A stretch of 64,000 nt of DNA, from positions 434,001 through 498,000 of the forward strand of contig NZ_CP112881.1 in NCBI RefSeq assembly GCF_026409565.1, in the 5' to 3' direction. Source of the DNA: Sneathiella aquimaris. GTDB lineage: Bacteria > Pseudomonadota > Alphaproteobacteria > Sneathiellales > Sneathiellaceae. The number at the start of each line of letters is the position of its first letter. Position 1 is the first letter of the stretch. The notes beneath the pieces are model-generated. The model did not search any database, had not been told where the DNA came from, and saw only the letters and a list, made by a program, of their open reading frames with translations. Shown in pieces: positions 28,496-37,544 of the stretch. A program made the position numbers and the translations under genes.

Positions 28496-29791
28496 TCAGG
28501 ATTGCGCTTCCATGAGAAAATACGCGCTGATCATCGACAGAAAGCACATCCCGCTAAAAATGCCCAGAACGGCAATTTCACCGAACGCGGCGGCCACGAA
28601 ACTAAAACCACCCCCAGCCAGTAATAATGTGCCAATTATGGTATTGGAGAGCGCCGTATAAGGGGCTCGTCTGTTTTCATCAGCCATATCCACCAGATGG
28701 GTTGAACGTCCCAGACGCACGCCCTGATAGGAGATCATCAACGCATACAGGGTGACGGGCATAATCCATGCGGTTTCCAGTAGTCCTGTAAGCGCGAAGA
28801 TCACCGTTGCCAGCAAGGCACAGCCAGCAAAGAGACCGGACAGCATCAAGACTTTCCGGCTGGAGCGATCTGCGAGGCGTCCCCAGATGTAGCCGCTTGA
28901 AAGTCCGGCAAGAGAAGAGGCGAGAAGCATCAGTCCCAAACCGGCATAATCGGTAACGCTGTTGATTGCCAGGGCAATCATGAACGGCGGCGCAAGGGCT
29001 GTGGCCATTAAAAGACCGCGTGTCAATATGAACAGAATAAGCTGGCGATCCTGCAATAGATACTCCAGATTTTCCCGGGCAATATCGATCGGCGAACTTT
29101 TGCTTTCGATGTCACTTTCTTCCTCGGTCAAGGTTGAAAAGAGGAGACTGGAACTGATCCAGCAAATACCAGCCAAAAACAGACCCAGCGTAATCAGAGA
29201 CTGTTTGTCGAATATACCCGACGTGACCAGTAGCGCGTACAGGATGACAAATGCAGCGGCCATAGAGCTCGCCGCGCCCGTTGCAGTTCCTCGATTGGAT
29301 CGATCCACTGTTTTGCCCAATACATCTTTATAGGAAACTGAGCAGATACTACGGGCGGCTGCCAGTAACGCCAATAAGCCAATAATGGCGACGCCCAATG
29401 AAAATCCTTCCAGCATCAAAACAGATAGGCCCAGTCCAACGGCACAGACACCTTGAATAACCGAGCCCAAGACCCACGCATATTTGCGTTTGGGGCGAGA
29501 TTTAAGAAAACCCGCTATGAAAAGCTGTGGTAACAGGGCGCCCGCTTCGCGCACTGGAACCAGCATGCCGATGAAATATACTGGCGCACCCAGGGATGAC
29601 AATATCCAACTTAAAATCAACTTGGGGTCGATTAATCCATCTGCTGTTTTCGTTAATGAAAGCGACATAATATGGATCGTAAAATTCTTGGGCTGATCGT
29701 TATATGAGTTTTCTGAAATATCTTTGTCAACCTGCCCGGTATCTTCAGAGGTTAATGCGTCAAACGCTCTTTGCGAAAGGGATCTGAACAT
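28496..29791 (-). CDS. MFS transporter
   Basis: A 431-residue membrane protein from ATG 29791 (GTG 29803 in frame is the alternative). About 50 polar N-terminal residues precede some twelve hydrophobic helices. Typical MFS loop motifs are GFLKSRPKRKYAWVLGSVIQ after helix 2 and YIWGRLADRSSRKVLMLSGL after helix 8. The substrate is not predictable. It stands alone, convergent with the cold shock gene and divergent from the chemoreceptor gene. The long soluble N-terminus is a little unusual, so the true start could be further inside, at MSLSLTKTADG. Confidence 0.85.
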   Translation of the reverse strand: MFRSLSQRAFDALTSEDTGQVDKDISENSYNDQPKNFTIHIMSLSLTKTADGLIDPKLILSWILSSLGAPVYFIGMLVPVREAGALLPQLFIAGFLKSRPKRKYAWVLGSVIQGVCAVGLGLSVLMLEGFSLGVAIIGLLALLAAARSICSVSYKDVLGKTVDRSNRGTATGAASSMAAAFVILYALLVTSGIFDKQSLITLGLFLAGICWISSSLLFSTLTEEESDIESKSSPIDIARENLEYLLQDRQLILFILTRGLLMATALAPPFMIALAINSVTDYAGLGLMLLASSLAGLSSGYIWGRLADRSSRKVLMLSGLFAGCALLATVIFALTGLLETAWIMPVTLYALMISYQGVRLGRSTHLVDMADENRRAPYTALSNTIIGTLLLAGGGFSFVAAAFGEIAVLGIFSGMCFLSMISAYFLMEAQS

Positions 29792-30076
29792 ATCTAAGGG
29801 CACCTGTTTGGTCGTCTCTCATACTTCTATAGTCTGACGATTAGCGTCTTGTACGCCAGAAGGTAAACTGTATAGAACGCTGTTTCGATAATAAAGGGAT
29901 CTTATAATCCCCTGAACGGCACTCGCTGGGCTGCTTACCCGAATTGAAACATTAATTGGCTGCAAAAGAGATAAATTAAGGCAAAAGTAACGTATTCCTG
30001 TAATACCAATATATTCTAATGTAAATAGCACTAATTTCGGCCTTTGCGTTCGCCGGAACGCATCTTGGAGTGAAAA

Positions 30077-32119
30077 ATGTCGTTTGGCAAAAAATTGATT
30101 TACCTCATAACCTTCCTTTTGACGGGAACAGTGCTGATTGCGGGAACTGTAAGCTATCTGCAAATCCATTCGCTGGTTTCAGACAGGCTGTACGAAAATG
30201 AATTTCCGGCCCATGTCCGTGCTATTCGGAATGATATTGAGAAGAAGCTGAGTGTATATCTGACCGCCTCACGTGGTATTGCGAGCAACACCTATGTTCA
30301 GGACTGGTTTGCTGCAGGGGAACCTGAAGAAGGAATCGACGATTGGGCAGAGTATGCCAGCAGTATTGTCGAGGATGTAAACGCCTTTAGTGCCACATTT
30401 GCGTCCAATGTTACGCGTAAATATTATGATCAAAATGGGTTTAACAAGGCCGGTTCGGACAATATGAAATATTGGTTCGATGGTTTTGTTTCCAGCGGGG
30501 CACCCTACGAAATGGTTCTTGATAGGAGTGAAAGCACCGGGAATGAATGGAAGCTTTTTACCAATATCCGCTTAGAGGTGGAGGGAAAGATTGCGTCCGT
30601 CGGTCTTGGTGTCGACGCAAAAGAGATCGCCCAATATATCGAAAGCTTTCAGGTTGGTGAAACCGGGCAGGTCTGGCTGACATCTGGCGAAGGAGTGTTC
30701 AAGCTTCATCGCGATAGCAGCTTGATCGGGAATACGAATATTTCTGATATTGAAGGTATGGAAGAAATAGCTGAAGAACTTCTGCTTGGTACAGATGGTC
30801 AGGTTAGAATATCCAATTACGACGGTGACAAAGGGGAAATGATTGTGGGTGTTGCCTGGATCCCAACGATCCAGTCTTTTGTTTTTGTGGAATTGCCTGC
30901 GGGCGAGGTTTTCGGTGAGATTACAAACTCTCTCCTTGTTACTCTGTTTATTGTCCTGATCATATTGGCTGGCGCTATTTATGCGGCCTTCCGGATTGCC
31001 CGGCAAATCTCTGATCCGATCAATGAAATCACGGAAGTGGTCGAACAGTTGTCCGGTGGGGATACTGAAATCGAAGTGCCTTCTCAGGACCGAACGGATG
31101 AAATCGGGGCCATTGCCAAGTCCATCGAAATTTTCAGGAACGGTATTATCGAGCAACGGGAAAAAGACAAGGAGCAACGCCTGGCAGAAAAGAAAGCCAA
31201 TGATGAGCGGGCACAACTTGAAGAACAATCACGGATGGAGAAATTGCAAGCTGAGGAGAAAAACCGGGAAGACCAGCGCGCGCTTCTATCCAAAATGGCA
31301 GAAAATTTTGAGACGAGTATTGGCGGCGTTGTCAATTCGGTCACGACAGTTTCCAGCAAGCTGAACGTCAACGCAGAGACCATGGCCAATACGGCCCAAA
31401 ATTCACTCAATCGGGCCAACGAGGTTTCGAGCGCGTCTGAGGTTGTCTCGCAGAATGTACAGACGGTCTCTGCTGCGACAGAAGAGCTGACCGCCTCCAG
31501 TAATGAGATAAGTCATCAGGTCAATCAGTCTACCAATATCGCCCGGGAAGCTGTTGCTCAGGCATCCCAGTCCAAGGAAAGCATAGATACTCTGGTTATG
31601 TCGGCACAAAAAATTGGTGAAGTCGTCAATATCATTACAGACATTGCGGAACAGACCAATCTACTGGCTCTTAATGCAACCATTGAGGCTGCGCGGGCCG
31701 GTGATGCAGGCAAAGGCTTTGCGGTTGTTGCGAGTGAGGTGAAAAACCTTGCGAACCAAACGGCCAAGGCGACCGAAGATATCGGCAATCAGATCGGTGG
31801 TATTCAAAGTTCCACAAAAGACGCTGCCTCACTGATCGAAAATGTTTCGACCACCATCAATCAAATCGAAGAGATTGCATCGTCAGTTGCCGCGGCAGTG
31901 GAGGAGCAAACTGCCGCGACGAAAGAAATTGCTCGGAATGTCGATCAGGCAGCGGAAGGAACGCAAAATGTTTTTTCCAGCATTGCGGGTGTTACAGAAG
32001 CCTCGAATGAGGTGCAGAATGTTTCCACGTCCGTTCTTACTGCCGTGCGAGAACTGGATGACTGTTCGACAAACCTGAAGTCAGAAGTTACCAAATTTCT
32101 AGAGCAGGTCAGAGCGTAG
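30077..32119 (+). CDS. Methyl-accepting chemotaxis protein with periplasmic Cache domain
   Basis: A 680-residue chemoreceptor. Membrane helix 1 is at residues about 8-27, a periplasmic dCache-type sensor at about 35-275, helix 2 at about 283-305, HAMP at about 305-360, then a long cytoplasmic signalling helix pair. The conserved tip [19 protein letters not shown] is near residue 540. The sensor contains WFAAGEPEE and [13 protein letters not shown] segments of Cache folds. No CheR-binding pentapeptide is seen at the end (KFLEQVRA). The ligand is unknown; no chemotaxis kinase genes are near. Confidence 0.93.
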   Translation: MSFGKKLIYLITFLLTGTVLIAGTVSYLQIHSLVSDRLYENEFPAHVRAIRNDIEKKLSVYLTASRGIASNTYVQDWFAAGEPEEGIDDWAEYASSIVEDVNAFSATFASNVTRKYYDQNGFNKAGSDNMKYWFDGFVSSGAPYEMVLDRSESTGNEWKLFTNIRLEVEGKIASVGLGVDAKEIAQYIESFQVGETGQVWLTSGEGVFKLHRDSSLIGNTNISDIEGMEEIAEELLLGTDGQVRISNYDGDKGEMIVGVAWIPTIQSFVFVELPAGEVFGEITNSLLVTLFIVLIILAGAIYAAFRIARQISDPINEITEVVEQLSGGDTEIEVPSQDRTDEIGAIAKSIEIFRNGIIEQREKDKEQRLAEKKANDERAQLEEQSRMEKLQAEEKNREDQRALLSKMAENFETSIGGVVNSVTTVSSKLNVNAETMANTAQNSLNRANEVSSASEVVSQNVQTVSAATEELTASSNEISHQVNQSTNIAREAVAQASQSKESIDTLVMSAQKIGEVVNIITDIAEQTNLLALNATIEAARAGDAGKGFAVVASEVKNLANQTAKATEDIGNQIGGIQSSTKDAASLIENVSTTINQIEEIASSVAAAVEEQTAATKEIARNVDQAAEGTQNVFSSIAGVTEASNEVQNVSTSVLTAVRELDDCSTNLKSEVTKFLEQVRA

Positions 32120-32387
32120 TACATTAAGGTATAGTCCGCGCTTTGGAGTCCTGTATTTCGTTGTAAGCAAGTCGATTTCTTCAGTTTGAAGAGACCGTTT
32201 AAGACGTGCGAAACCAGAAGATCGTCCTGTTTATTCGGGGTGTTCCTTCCAGGCGTTTATTCTACTCGGAATAAGAGAGAATTCTGGCGAAATCGGTACT
32301 CGTATGGCGATTGTTTTTGCGGCAAGTAAGAATTCATTAAGTATCCTGTGCTTTAGTTATAGGAGTGTATTTATAAGGGAATTATCT

Positions 32388-32897
32388 ATGTCAAATTCAG
32401 TAGAAACGGCGTCAATACCCTTACAGCGGGAGAGTTTTCTTCTTGACTTACTGAGAGAACTGTCCGGAACACTTGAAGATGTTGTGGGAATTGATGAGGC
32501 CGAAGGGTATGTCAGTCTTGTCGGGCAGGCTATCGGTTCGAAAATTGATCGCGACTATAAAGACGCATTGAGTTTATCTAATCTGACAAGAGAGCAGGTT
32601 GGCGAAGTTTTACTGGACTTAAAGCGTCGCATACAAGGCGACTTTTATATCGTTGAAGAAACGCAGGACTATATTGTTTTTGGCAATCGTCAATGCCCTT
32701 TTGGAGATCGCGTCCTCGGTCGGCCGTCACTGTGTATGATGACATCAAATGTTTTTGGGCATATTGCGTCTGAGAATGTAAAATACGCTAAAGTTGAACT
32801 GAAAGAGACGATTGCCAGTGGCGCCGATCAATGCCGTGTTGTCCTTTATTTTACCCAGAATGGCGAAGATGGTCGTGAATATTTTAAACGGTCCTAG
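32388..32897 (+). CDS. MetOD1 (methanogen output domain 1)-like sensor protein
   Basis: A 169-residue soluble protein from ATG 32388 (the frame is open upstream without support). The central block NRQCPFGDRVLGRPSLCMMT followed by SNVFGHIASENVKYAKVELK resembles the conserved core of proteins named for methanogen output domain 1, a V4R-like fold with conserved Cys. It lies 9 bases before a PAS histidine kinase gene, suggesting a sensor-kinase pair in one operon. The two Cys of the core could bind a cofactor or metal; that is inference. Assignment to the family is from memory of the motif. Confidence 0.65.
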   Translation: MSNSVETASIPLQRESFLLDLLRELSGTLEDVVGIDEAEGYVSLVGQAIGSKIDRDYKDALSLSNLTREQVGEVLLDLKRRIQGDFYIVEETQDYIVFGNRQCPFGDRVLGRPSLCMMTSNVFGHIASENVKYAKVELKETIASGADQCRVVLYFTQNGEDGREYFKRS

Positions 32898-32906
32898 ACA
32901 TATTTT

Positions 32907-34376
32907 ATGATAAGCGCATCGTTTGACCTGATAACACATTCCGATAAGATCCCCAGTCTTCTGCTCTCCGTCGAAGGAGATATTCTGGCGCTTAATCCGG
33001 CAGCAAAGAAGCGGTTCTGCTTGCAACAGAACCAAAATCTTGTGACGCTTTTTGGCAGCGGGTTCGAGCGGTTTTTAAGCTTTTGCTCGGGTAGCCGCGA
33101 TAACCTGTTTTCTCGGCAAAAGTTGAAAGGCCCTGATGAAGTGATGCGGGAGTATCGTTGCGAAGGGGCTGCGATTGTCTTCGGCGATGAAAAAGCAATA
33201 TTGCTTCGGTTTAAAAGCATAGAACGAAGCCTTGCAGGTTTCTCTCGTGTAAATCAGGAACATGGTGAGTTTAGAGATAAAGCCCTCTCTGAACAGAGAC
33301 TGCAAACAGTTATTGATGCCGCACTTGATATTATCATCCTGTCCGATCAAACCGGCAAAATCATTCTGGTGAATAAAGCCATCAAGAAGATAATGGGCTA
33401 CTCGACCGAAGAAGTTGTTGGTCAAAACGTAAAGATGCTGATGCCACTGGAATTTTCAGAAAAGGGAGATCCACAGACTTCCGTATATGATCATAGTAAG
33501 ATTGAACAATCGGTTGGGGCGGTGCGAGAGGTTGTTGCCCGCCGAAAAGATGGCAGTCAGTATGTCGCAAATTTATCTGTCGGAACGTCCCGGTTTGTCA
33601 ACGAGACCTATTACACCTGCATTATTCACGATCTGAGTGAGTATAAAAATATTGAGCTCAGACTCCAGCAATCCCAAAAGATGGAAGCGTTGGGGAAACT
33701 CTCGGGTGGGGTGGCCCATGATTTTAATAACCTTTTGTCAGTGATTATCGGGCGATTGGAATTTGCCCGTGAAAATATCAAGGAAGAAACGACAGATCGA
33801 CATATTCGCGCTGCCTTGAGTGCGGCGGACAAGGGCGCGGGTCTTATCGATCAGCTGTTGTCATTCAGTCGCCAAAAACACCTCAATAATGAGGTTTTAA
33901 ATCTGGGTACTGTTGTGCAGGAGGCGCTGGAGATGATCGGTCGCGGCCTTGGAGAGCATATTGATATCAGTTTGGAGATCCGCAACGGCGAGATAAATGC
34001 ATTTGCGGACGCTGTTCAGTTGAATAACGCATTGATTAATCTGGCGACGAACGCCCGGGACGCCATGCCAGAAGCGGGAAAGTTGAGCATTTTGGTAGAA
34101 CCCGTCGTGGTGGATGGTGATACAGAGGACGAAAGGGTGAAAAATGGCGGGCGATATGTTCGCATTGCTGTTACGGATTCTGGAAGCGGTATGTCTGAAG
34201 ACGTCAAGAAACAGGCGGTTGAGCCTTTCTACACAACGAAAGAAGTGGGCGAAGGAACTGGATTGGGTCTGTCGATGGTGCATGGTTATGTCGAACAGTC
34301 CGGTGGTTTCATGAATATTGAAAGTACCATTGGTGAAGGGACAACTGTTAATCTGTATTTCAGGGGGGCAGACTAA
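32907..34376 (+). CDS. PAS-domain sensor histidine kinase
   Basis: A 489-residue soluble kinase without membrane helices. Residues about 10-115 may be a degenerate PAS-like domain; a clear PAS domain lies at about 130-245 (DAALDIIILSDQTGKIILVN and onward). The H-box is GGVAHDFNNLLSVIIGRLEF near residue 270, the N-box LINLATNARDAMP, and the G-boxes VTDSGSGM and EGTGLGLSMVHGYVEQSGG. No receiver domain is attached and no response regulator gene is adjacent, so its partner is encoded elsewhere. Probable partner of the MetOD1-like protein just upstream. Confidence 0.9.
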   Translation: MISASFDLITHSDKIPSLLLSVEGDILALNPAAKKRFCLQQNQNLVTLFGSGFERFLSFCSGSRDNLFSRQKLKGPDEVMREYRCEGAAIVFGDEKAILLRFKSIERSLAGFSRVNQEHGEFRDKALSEQRLQTVIDAALDIIILSDQTGKIILVNKAIKKIMGYSTEEVVGQNVKMLMPLEFSEKGDPQTSVYDHSKIEQSVGAVREVVARRKDGSQYVANLSVGTSRFVNETYYTCIIHDLSEYKNIELRLQQSQKMEALGKLSGGVAHDFNNLLSVIIGRLEFARENIKEETTDRHIRAALSAADKGAGLIDQLLSFSRQKHLNNEVLNLGTVVQEALEMIGRGLGEHIDISLEIRNGEINAFADAVQLNNALINLATNARDAMPEAGKLSILVEPVVVDGDTEDERVKNGGRYVRIAVTDSGSGMSEDVKKQAVEPFYTTKEVGEGTGLGLSMVHGYVEQSGGFMNIESTIGEGTTVNLYFRGAD

Positions 34377-34584
34377 AGGTTCGCTTATTCCGTTTGAAGG
34401 CATAATCCACAAGACGCTTAATGTACAAGAAAATGACTCCTTTAAAGAGTTGCCCTGCTCCTGAAGAACGCAAAGTTGGTTTCAATGCTTATAAAACGTG
34501 TATTTTTTGCAGGCAGTATGCAAGTTAATATGCTGTTTTTGATGATATTTTTTCCGTTGTTCGCTGTTATTTCCCCCATTAGTC

Positions 34585-35535
34585 TTATTTGCGTGAAAGG
34601 GCCAGAAAGGTGCCCCCATTCTGTTTTGTCACTTCTCGCATGAGAACTGAAAAACGACCTGTAATGCCCGCGGAAACAAAACCAACAGCGTGGATCTTGG
34701 CCAGCAGACCACCGGTTGCCTTGTTTCTGTTCAAGACGTTAAGCCGGTCGATCACGGCATCGAATGAACTGCCACTATATTCATCCCCTAAAATATAAAT
34801 GGATAAAGAAATTTGCGGTTTGGCATAGGTTCTGAGGGCAACCTCCAGGCCTTCAACCGGGCTACTGTTTGAGTTGCTTCGCCAACTTTTGAACGTATTA
34901 AAAACATTGGCCCTGCGGTTGGCTGTATCGGGTATCCATTTCCCGCGGTAAGCAGAAATCAAGTGCAATCCGTTATCATTCATGATTTGAAAGCCTTTTA
35001 CTTTCGGATGAATTTTAAGGATATTCTGCATTTCTTTTGTGACTTTGGGCCAAATACTTTGCATGCTGCCAGATGTGTCGACAATAAATAGAATGTAATC
35101 GCTATCAACCGGAATACCGCCAACCTCGTCATCCCGCTTTTTTGTATTGGTGGCAGGTTGAATGCTGGCCCGGTTTAAAGATTGGGCGACCAGTTCCATT
35201 CCTTGCAGATCCTCGTCTGCTTTTTGATCAGCCTCTTGAGCATCAGCTTGCCGGGCCGAGAGCTTTTTCAGTTCATTTTCAGCCGTTAGCGCTTTCTCTT
35301 GTTTTACGTTTCTTTCTTCTTGTAACTGGCTCAAATGGTCCAGATTGTCCGCGATCCGCTTTTCCATAAGGGTGAGTTGGGCGACAATATCTTGGGCTTC
35401 CTGGATCGAGGCTGAAGAAACATCTTCACCTGTTTTGGAAATCAGGATCAGCAGCACAACTGCGCCAAACCCGCAGGAGATAAGGTCCAGAAAGGAGAGG
35501 CTGAATATTTCCAAAGATCGATTGCGACGTTTCAT
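34585..35535 (-). CDS. ExbD/MotB-like membrane-anchored VWA protein 2
   Basis: A 316-residue protein from ATG 35535, which overlaps the stop of the preceding VWA gene by 4 bases. A basic N-terminus (MKRRNRSLEIFS) leads to one membrane helix with SFLDLISCGFGAVVLLILIS; the Asp at the helix start is placed like the proton-binding Asp of ExbD, TolR and MotB. Residues about 45-130 are a coiled coil. A von Willebrand A domain follows at about 145-310, with MIDAS motif DTSGSM and later Asp in YILGDEYSGSS. The VWA domain must face the periplasm. No OmpA peptidoglycan-binding domain is present, unlike MotB. With the ExbB-like gene at 36610 this suggests a stator coupled to VWA domains. Confidence 0.8.
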   Translation of the reverse strand: MKRRNRSLEIFSLSFLDLISCGFGAVVLLILISKTGEDVSSASIQEAQDIVAQLTLMEKRIADNLDHLSQLQEERNVKQEKALTAENELKKLSARQADAQEADQKADEDLQGMELVAQSLNRASIQPATNTKKRDDEVGGIPVDSDYILFIVDTSGSMQSIWPKVTKEMQNILKIHPKVKGFQIMNDNGLHLISAYRGKWIPDTANRRANVFNTFKSWRSNSNSSPVEGLEVALRTYAKPQISLSIYILGDEYSGSSFDAVIDRLNVLNRNKATGGLLAKIHAVGFVSAGITGRFSVLMREVTKQNGGTFLALSRK

Positions 35536-36602
35536 GGCCATTCCTGCGCCGGGCTGATAAGCAAGCCACCTGATAAAAATGTCCAACTCCAATATGCGGG
35601 AGCGGCGCCAGGATCTCCCTCAAGCGGTAATAAAATAATATTCACCGGGAACGAGGACTGCAGCCCACTGGTTTTCACCGTATGTTGAAATAGTTTATAC
35701 CGGCATTCACCGGAGATCGTGTTCGATTGCCCGAACAATGAAGTGCATTTGGAAAAGGGATTTAGGCTTTTATAGCGGGAGTTACCGGTCGTCGGAAGCC
35801 CATCTGTTACGATGTAATAGTTCGTTGGCATCGGCGTAAGTGATTTTGCCGCTTGCAATGCTGCTTCCAGATTTGTTGCACCGGTCGGAACCACTTCTGA
35901 AATCTGTTTAAAAACAGCCTTTACTGCGGTCGCATTTTGTCCCGAGAACCAGGTTGTAGGACCCAGTGGTACCGCTTTTTCATTAAAAGTAAGAAATACC
36001 GCTTGGGATCCGGCCGGAATTCGATTTGCCAGCCATTTTACAATACGTTGGGTTCTCACCCATTTAGGGGCTTTTTTCTTATCGAGCGTAGACCCGGCTT
36101 TTCGCCGAATGATATCCAACAGAAGTTCATCTGTCATGGAGGCGCTGCTGTCGATCAGAAAGACAATGCGGGGCCCTTCGACCTTTAATCCCATCAAGTA
36201 GGTTTCTTCGCCTTGATTGGTGTTCTGTACACTATCTTTTTTCTTAAGGGGCGGGGACTTTCGAATTTGTTCCTTCAGTGTTTCCAGCTGATTTTTCTTT
36301 TCATCGATCTTGCCCTGTGTTGCGGAAATAGCGGCGAGAAGGGCGTTATATTGACTTATTTGTTCTTCGGTTGCGATATCCAGCTTTTTGTTGCTCTCCA
36401 GTAACTTGGAAATGGCCGATGCAATCTCGGCATCCTCTTTTTGCATCTGTTCCAGTTGTTCTTGCAGGGGGTCAAGCTCAATGGGAGCGTCATCTGGCTG
36501 TAATTTTAGAAGGATAAGAACGAGAATAACCGCTCCTAAACCGCAGGACATGATGTCCAAAAACGAGAGGTTTGATCCTTCAGTATCGTGACGGCGTCTC
36601 AG
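35532..36602 (-). CDS. ExbD/MotB-like membrane-anchored VWA protein 1, probable CTG start
   Basis: A 356-residue protein if translation starts at CTG 36602, which has AGG six bases upstream. No ATG or GTG exists in frame before the membrane helix, and the in-frame TTG at 36560 would cut the helix. The helix SFLDIMSCGLGAVILVLILL again has an Asp at its start, as in ExbD. A coiled coil spans residues about 40-120. The VWA domain at about 140-320 has MIDAS motif DSSASM, the Thr in VPTGATNLEAAL and the Asp in YIVTDGLP, so metal binding looks intact. Paralogue of the next gene, which it overlaps by 4 bases. Confidence 0.78.
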   Translation of the reverse strand: MRRRHDTEGSNLSFLDIMSCGLGAVILVLILLKLQPDDAPIELDPLQEQLEQMQKEDAEIASAISKLLESNKKLDIATEEQISQYNALLAAISATQGKIDEKKNQLETLKEQIRKSPPLKKKDSVQNTNQGEETYLMGLKVEGPRIVFLIDSSASMTDELLLDIIRRKAGSTLDKKKAPKWVRTQRIVKWLANRIPAGSQAVFLTFNEKAVPLGPTTWFSGQNATAVKAVFKQISEVVPTGATNLEAALQAAKSLTPMPTNYYIVTDGLPTTGNSRYKSLNPFSKCTSLFGQSNTISGECRYKLFQHTVKTSGLQSSFPVNIILLPLEGDPGAAPAYWSWTFLSGGLLISPAQEWP

Positions 36603-36609
36603 AATGCAC

Positions 36610-37383
36610 CTATTTCGTAATGCGTTTTATAAAAAAGTCATCGCAATAAGACTGTGTTTTGACGAGTTGCCCATCCTGCAGTCTTTGGAGGCTGTGTAAA
36701 AAGAGCATCATGAAAATACTGATGACCAACGCAACCAGTGTTGAATTGAAGGCGACGCCAAGACTGTCTGTCATTCCTGAAATATCGCCTGCCAGCGCTT
36801 CGTCTGCCTGAGACAAAGCGAGCCCGATACCCCGGACTGTTCCAATAAAACCGATAGAAGGAATAGCCCAGATAATATACCGAATGACGGTGTTTTCGGC
36901 CTCTTGACGCATGGCAAGTGCATCGACGCTCAAGGTGATTGCTTCGGATGTGCTGTGCACGTCATTTGTGATCAGATAACGTCTGATACTATTGATCAGG
37001 GTCTGGATGAGAGGCGTTTGAACAACTGTGTCGGACAGTTCCTCAATTTCGTGAAGTGTTTTCTTGAGGGCTTCTTTTGTATCCAGTGTTTCCGACGGAT
37101 CAGCAGTGTTGCCCAGAAGGTCGACAGAATATAAGTGCCATTCATTTACAATCTGCCAGGATTTTCCAATTATCAGCAGAAATCCCCAAAGCATGAGGAT
37201 GAAGCAGATTTCCTGTTCCGTGTCTTTGAGGATGACGGCCAGATCACGGGGGGCCGATATGCCGGCCTGTTTCGCAATTGCCAGTGCCTGATCTGCTTCG
37301 GGCCAAATGTAACTGACGTAAAGGATGTGAACGACGATACCGGAGAAAACCAGAGCAAGAAAAGTCGTGAATATATTTTTCAT
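36610..37383 (-). CDS. MotA/TolQ/ExbB-type proton channel protein
   Basis: A 257-residue membrane protein. Hydrophobic helices lie at about 5-25, 58-78, 163-183 and 208-230, with a long cytoplasmic segment between helices 2 and 3. The family block IPSIGFIGTVRGIGLALSQ followed by SLGVAFNSTLVALVIS matches the MotA_ExbB domain. Such proteins form pentameric channels around a dimer of a single-pass partner and turn proton flow into torque or force. The partners here are probably the two VWA proteins encoded next. The start codon follows the stop codon of the 49-residue gene directly (TAGATG). Confidence 0.87.
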   Translation of the reverse strand: MKNIFTTFLALVFSGIVVHILYVSYIWPEADQALAIAKQAGISAPRDLAVILKDTEQEICFILMLWGFLLIIGKSWQIVNEWHLYSVDLLGNTADPSETLDTKEALKKTLHEIEELSDTVVQTPLIQTLINSIRRYLITNDVHSTSEAITLSVDALAMRQEAENTVIRYIIWAIPSIGFIGTVRGIGLALSQADEALAGDISGMTDSLGVAFNSTLVALVISIFMMLFLHSLQRLQDGQLVKTQSYCDDFFIKRITK

Positions 37384-37533
37384 CTAGATGTCCACAGGAA
37401 ATGAAACAGGTGTGTTGAGGTTCAGTCGCTTAGACGTACCCTGACTCGCCGCATATTGATAGACGAACACAATAACGAGCGTCATTAAAACGAGAAAAAC
37501 AACCTGTTTGGTTTTGCGTGATCGGAGTGTCAT
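37384..37533 (-). CDS. Small single-pass membrane protein, 49 residues
   Basis: ATG 37533 to TAG 37384 encodes 49 residues: a basic start MTLRSRKTKQ, one hydrophobic helix at about residues 11-27 (VVFLVLMTLVIVFVYQY), then a short polar tail ending PVSFPVDI. It lies 11 bases after the PEGA/FGE gene and directly before the ExbB-like gene, exactly filling the gap in the operon. Orientation rules put its tail in the periplasm. I know no family for it; position suggests a small accessory subunit of the channel complex. It is short enough to be missed by gene finders. Confidence 0.65.
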   Translation of the reverse strand: MTLRSRKTKQVVFLVLMTLVIVFVYQYAASQGTSKRLNLNTPVSFPVDI

Positions 37534-37544
37534 TTTCGTTATCC

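Noticed and set aside
34585-37383. The ExbB-like plus ExbD-like genes as a Zorya antiphage system
   Set aside because: No ZorC, ZorD or ZorE-type gene (helicase or nuclease) is present, and the partner proteins carry VWA domains instead of the OmpA domain of ZorB.
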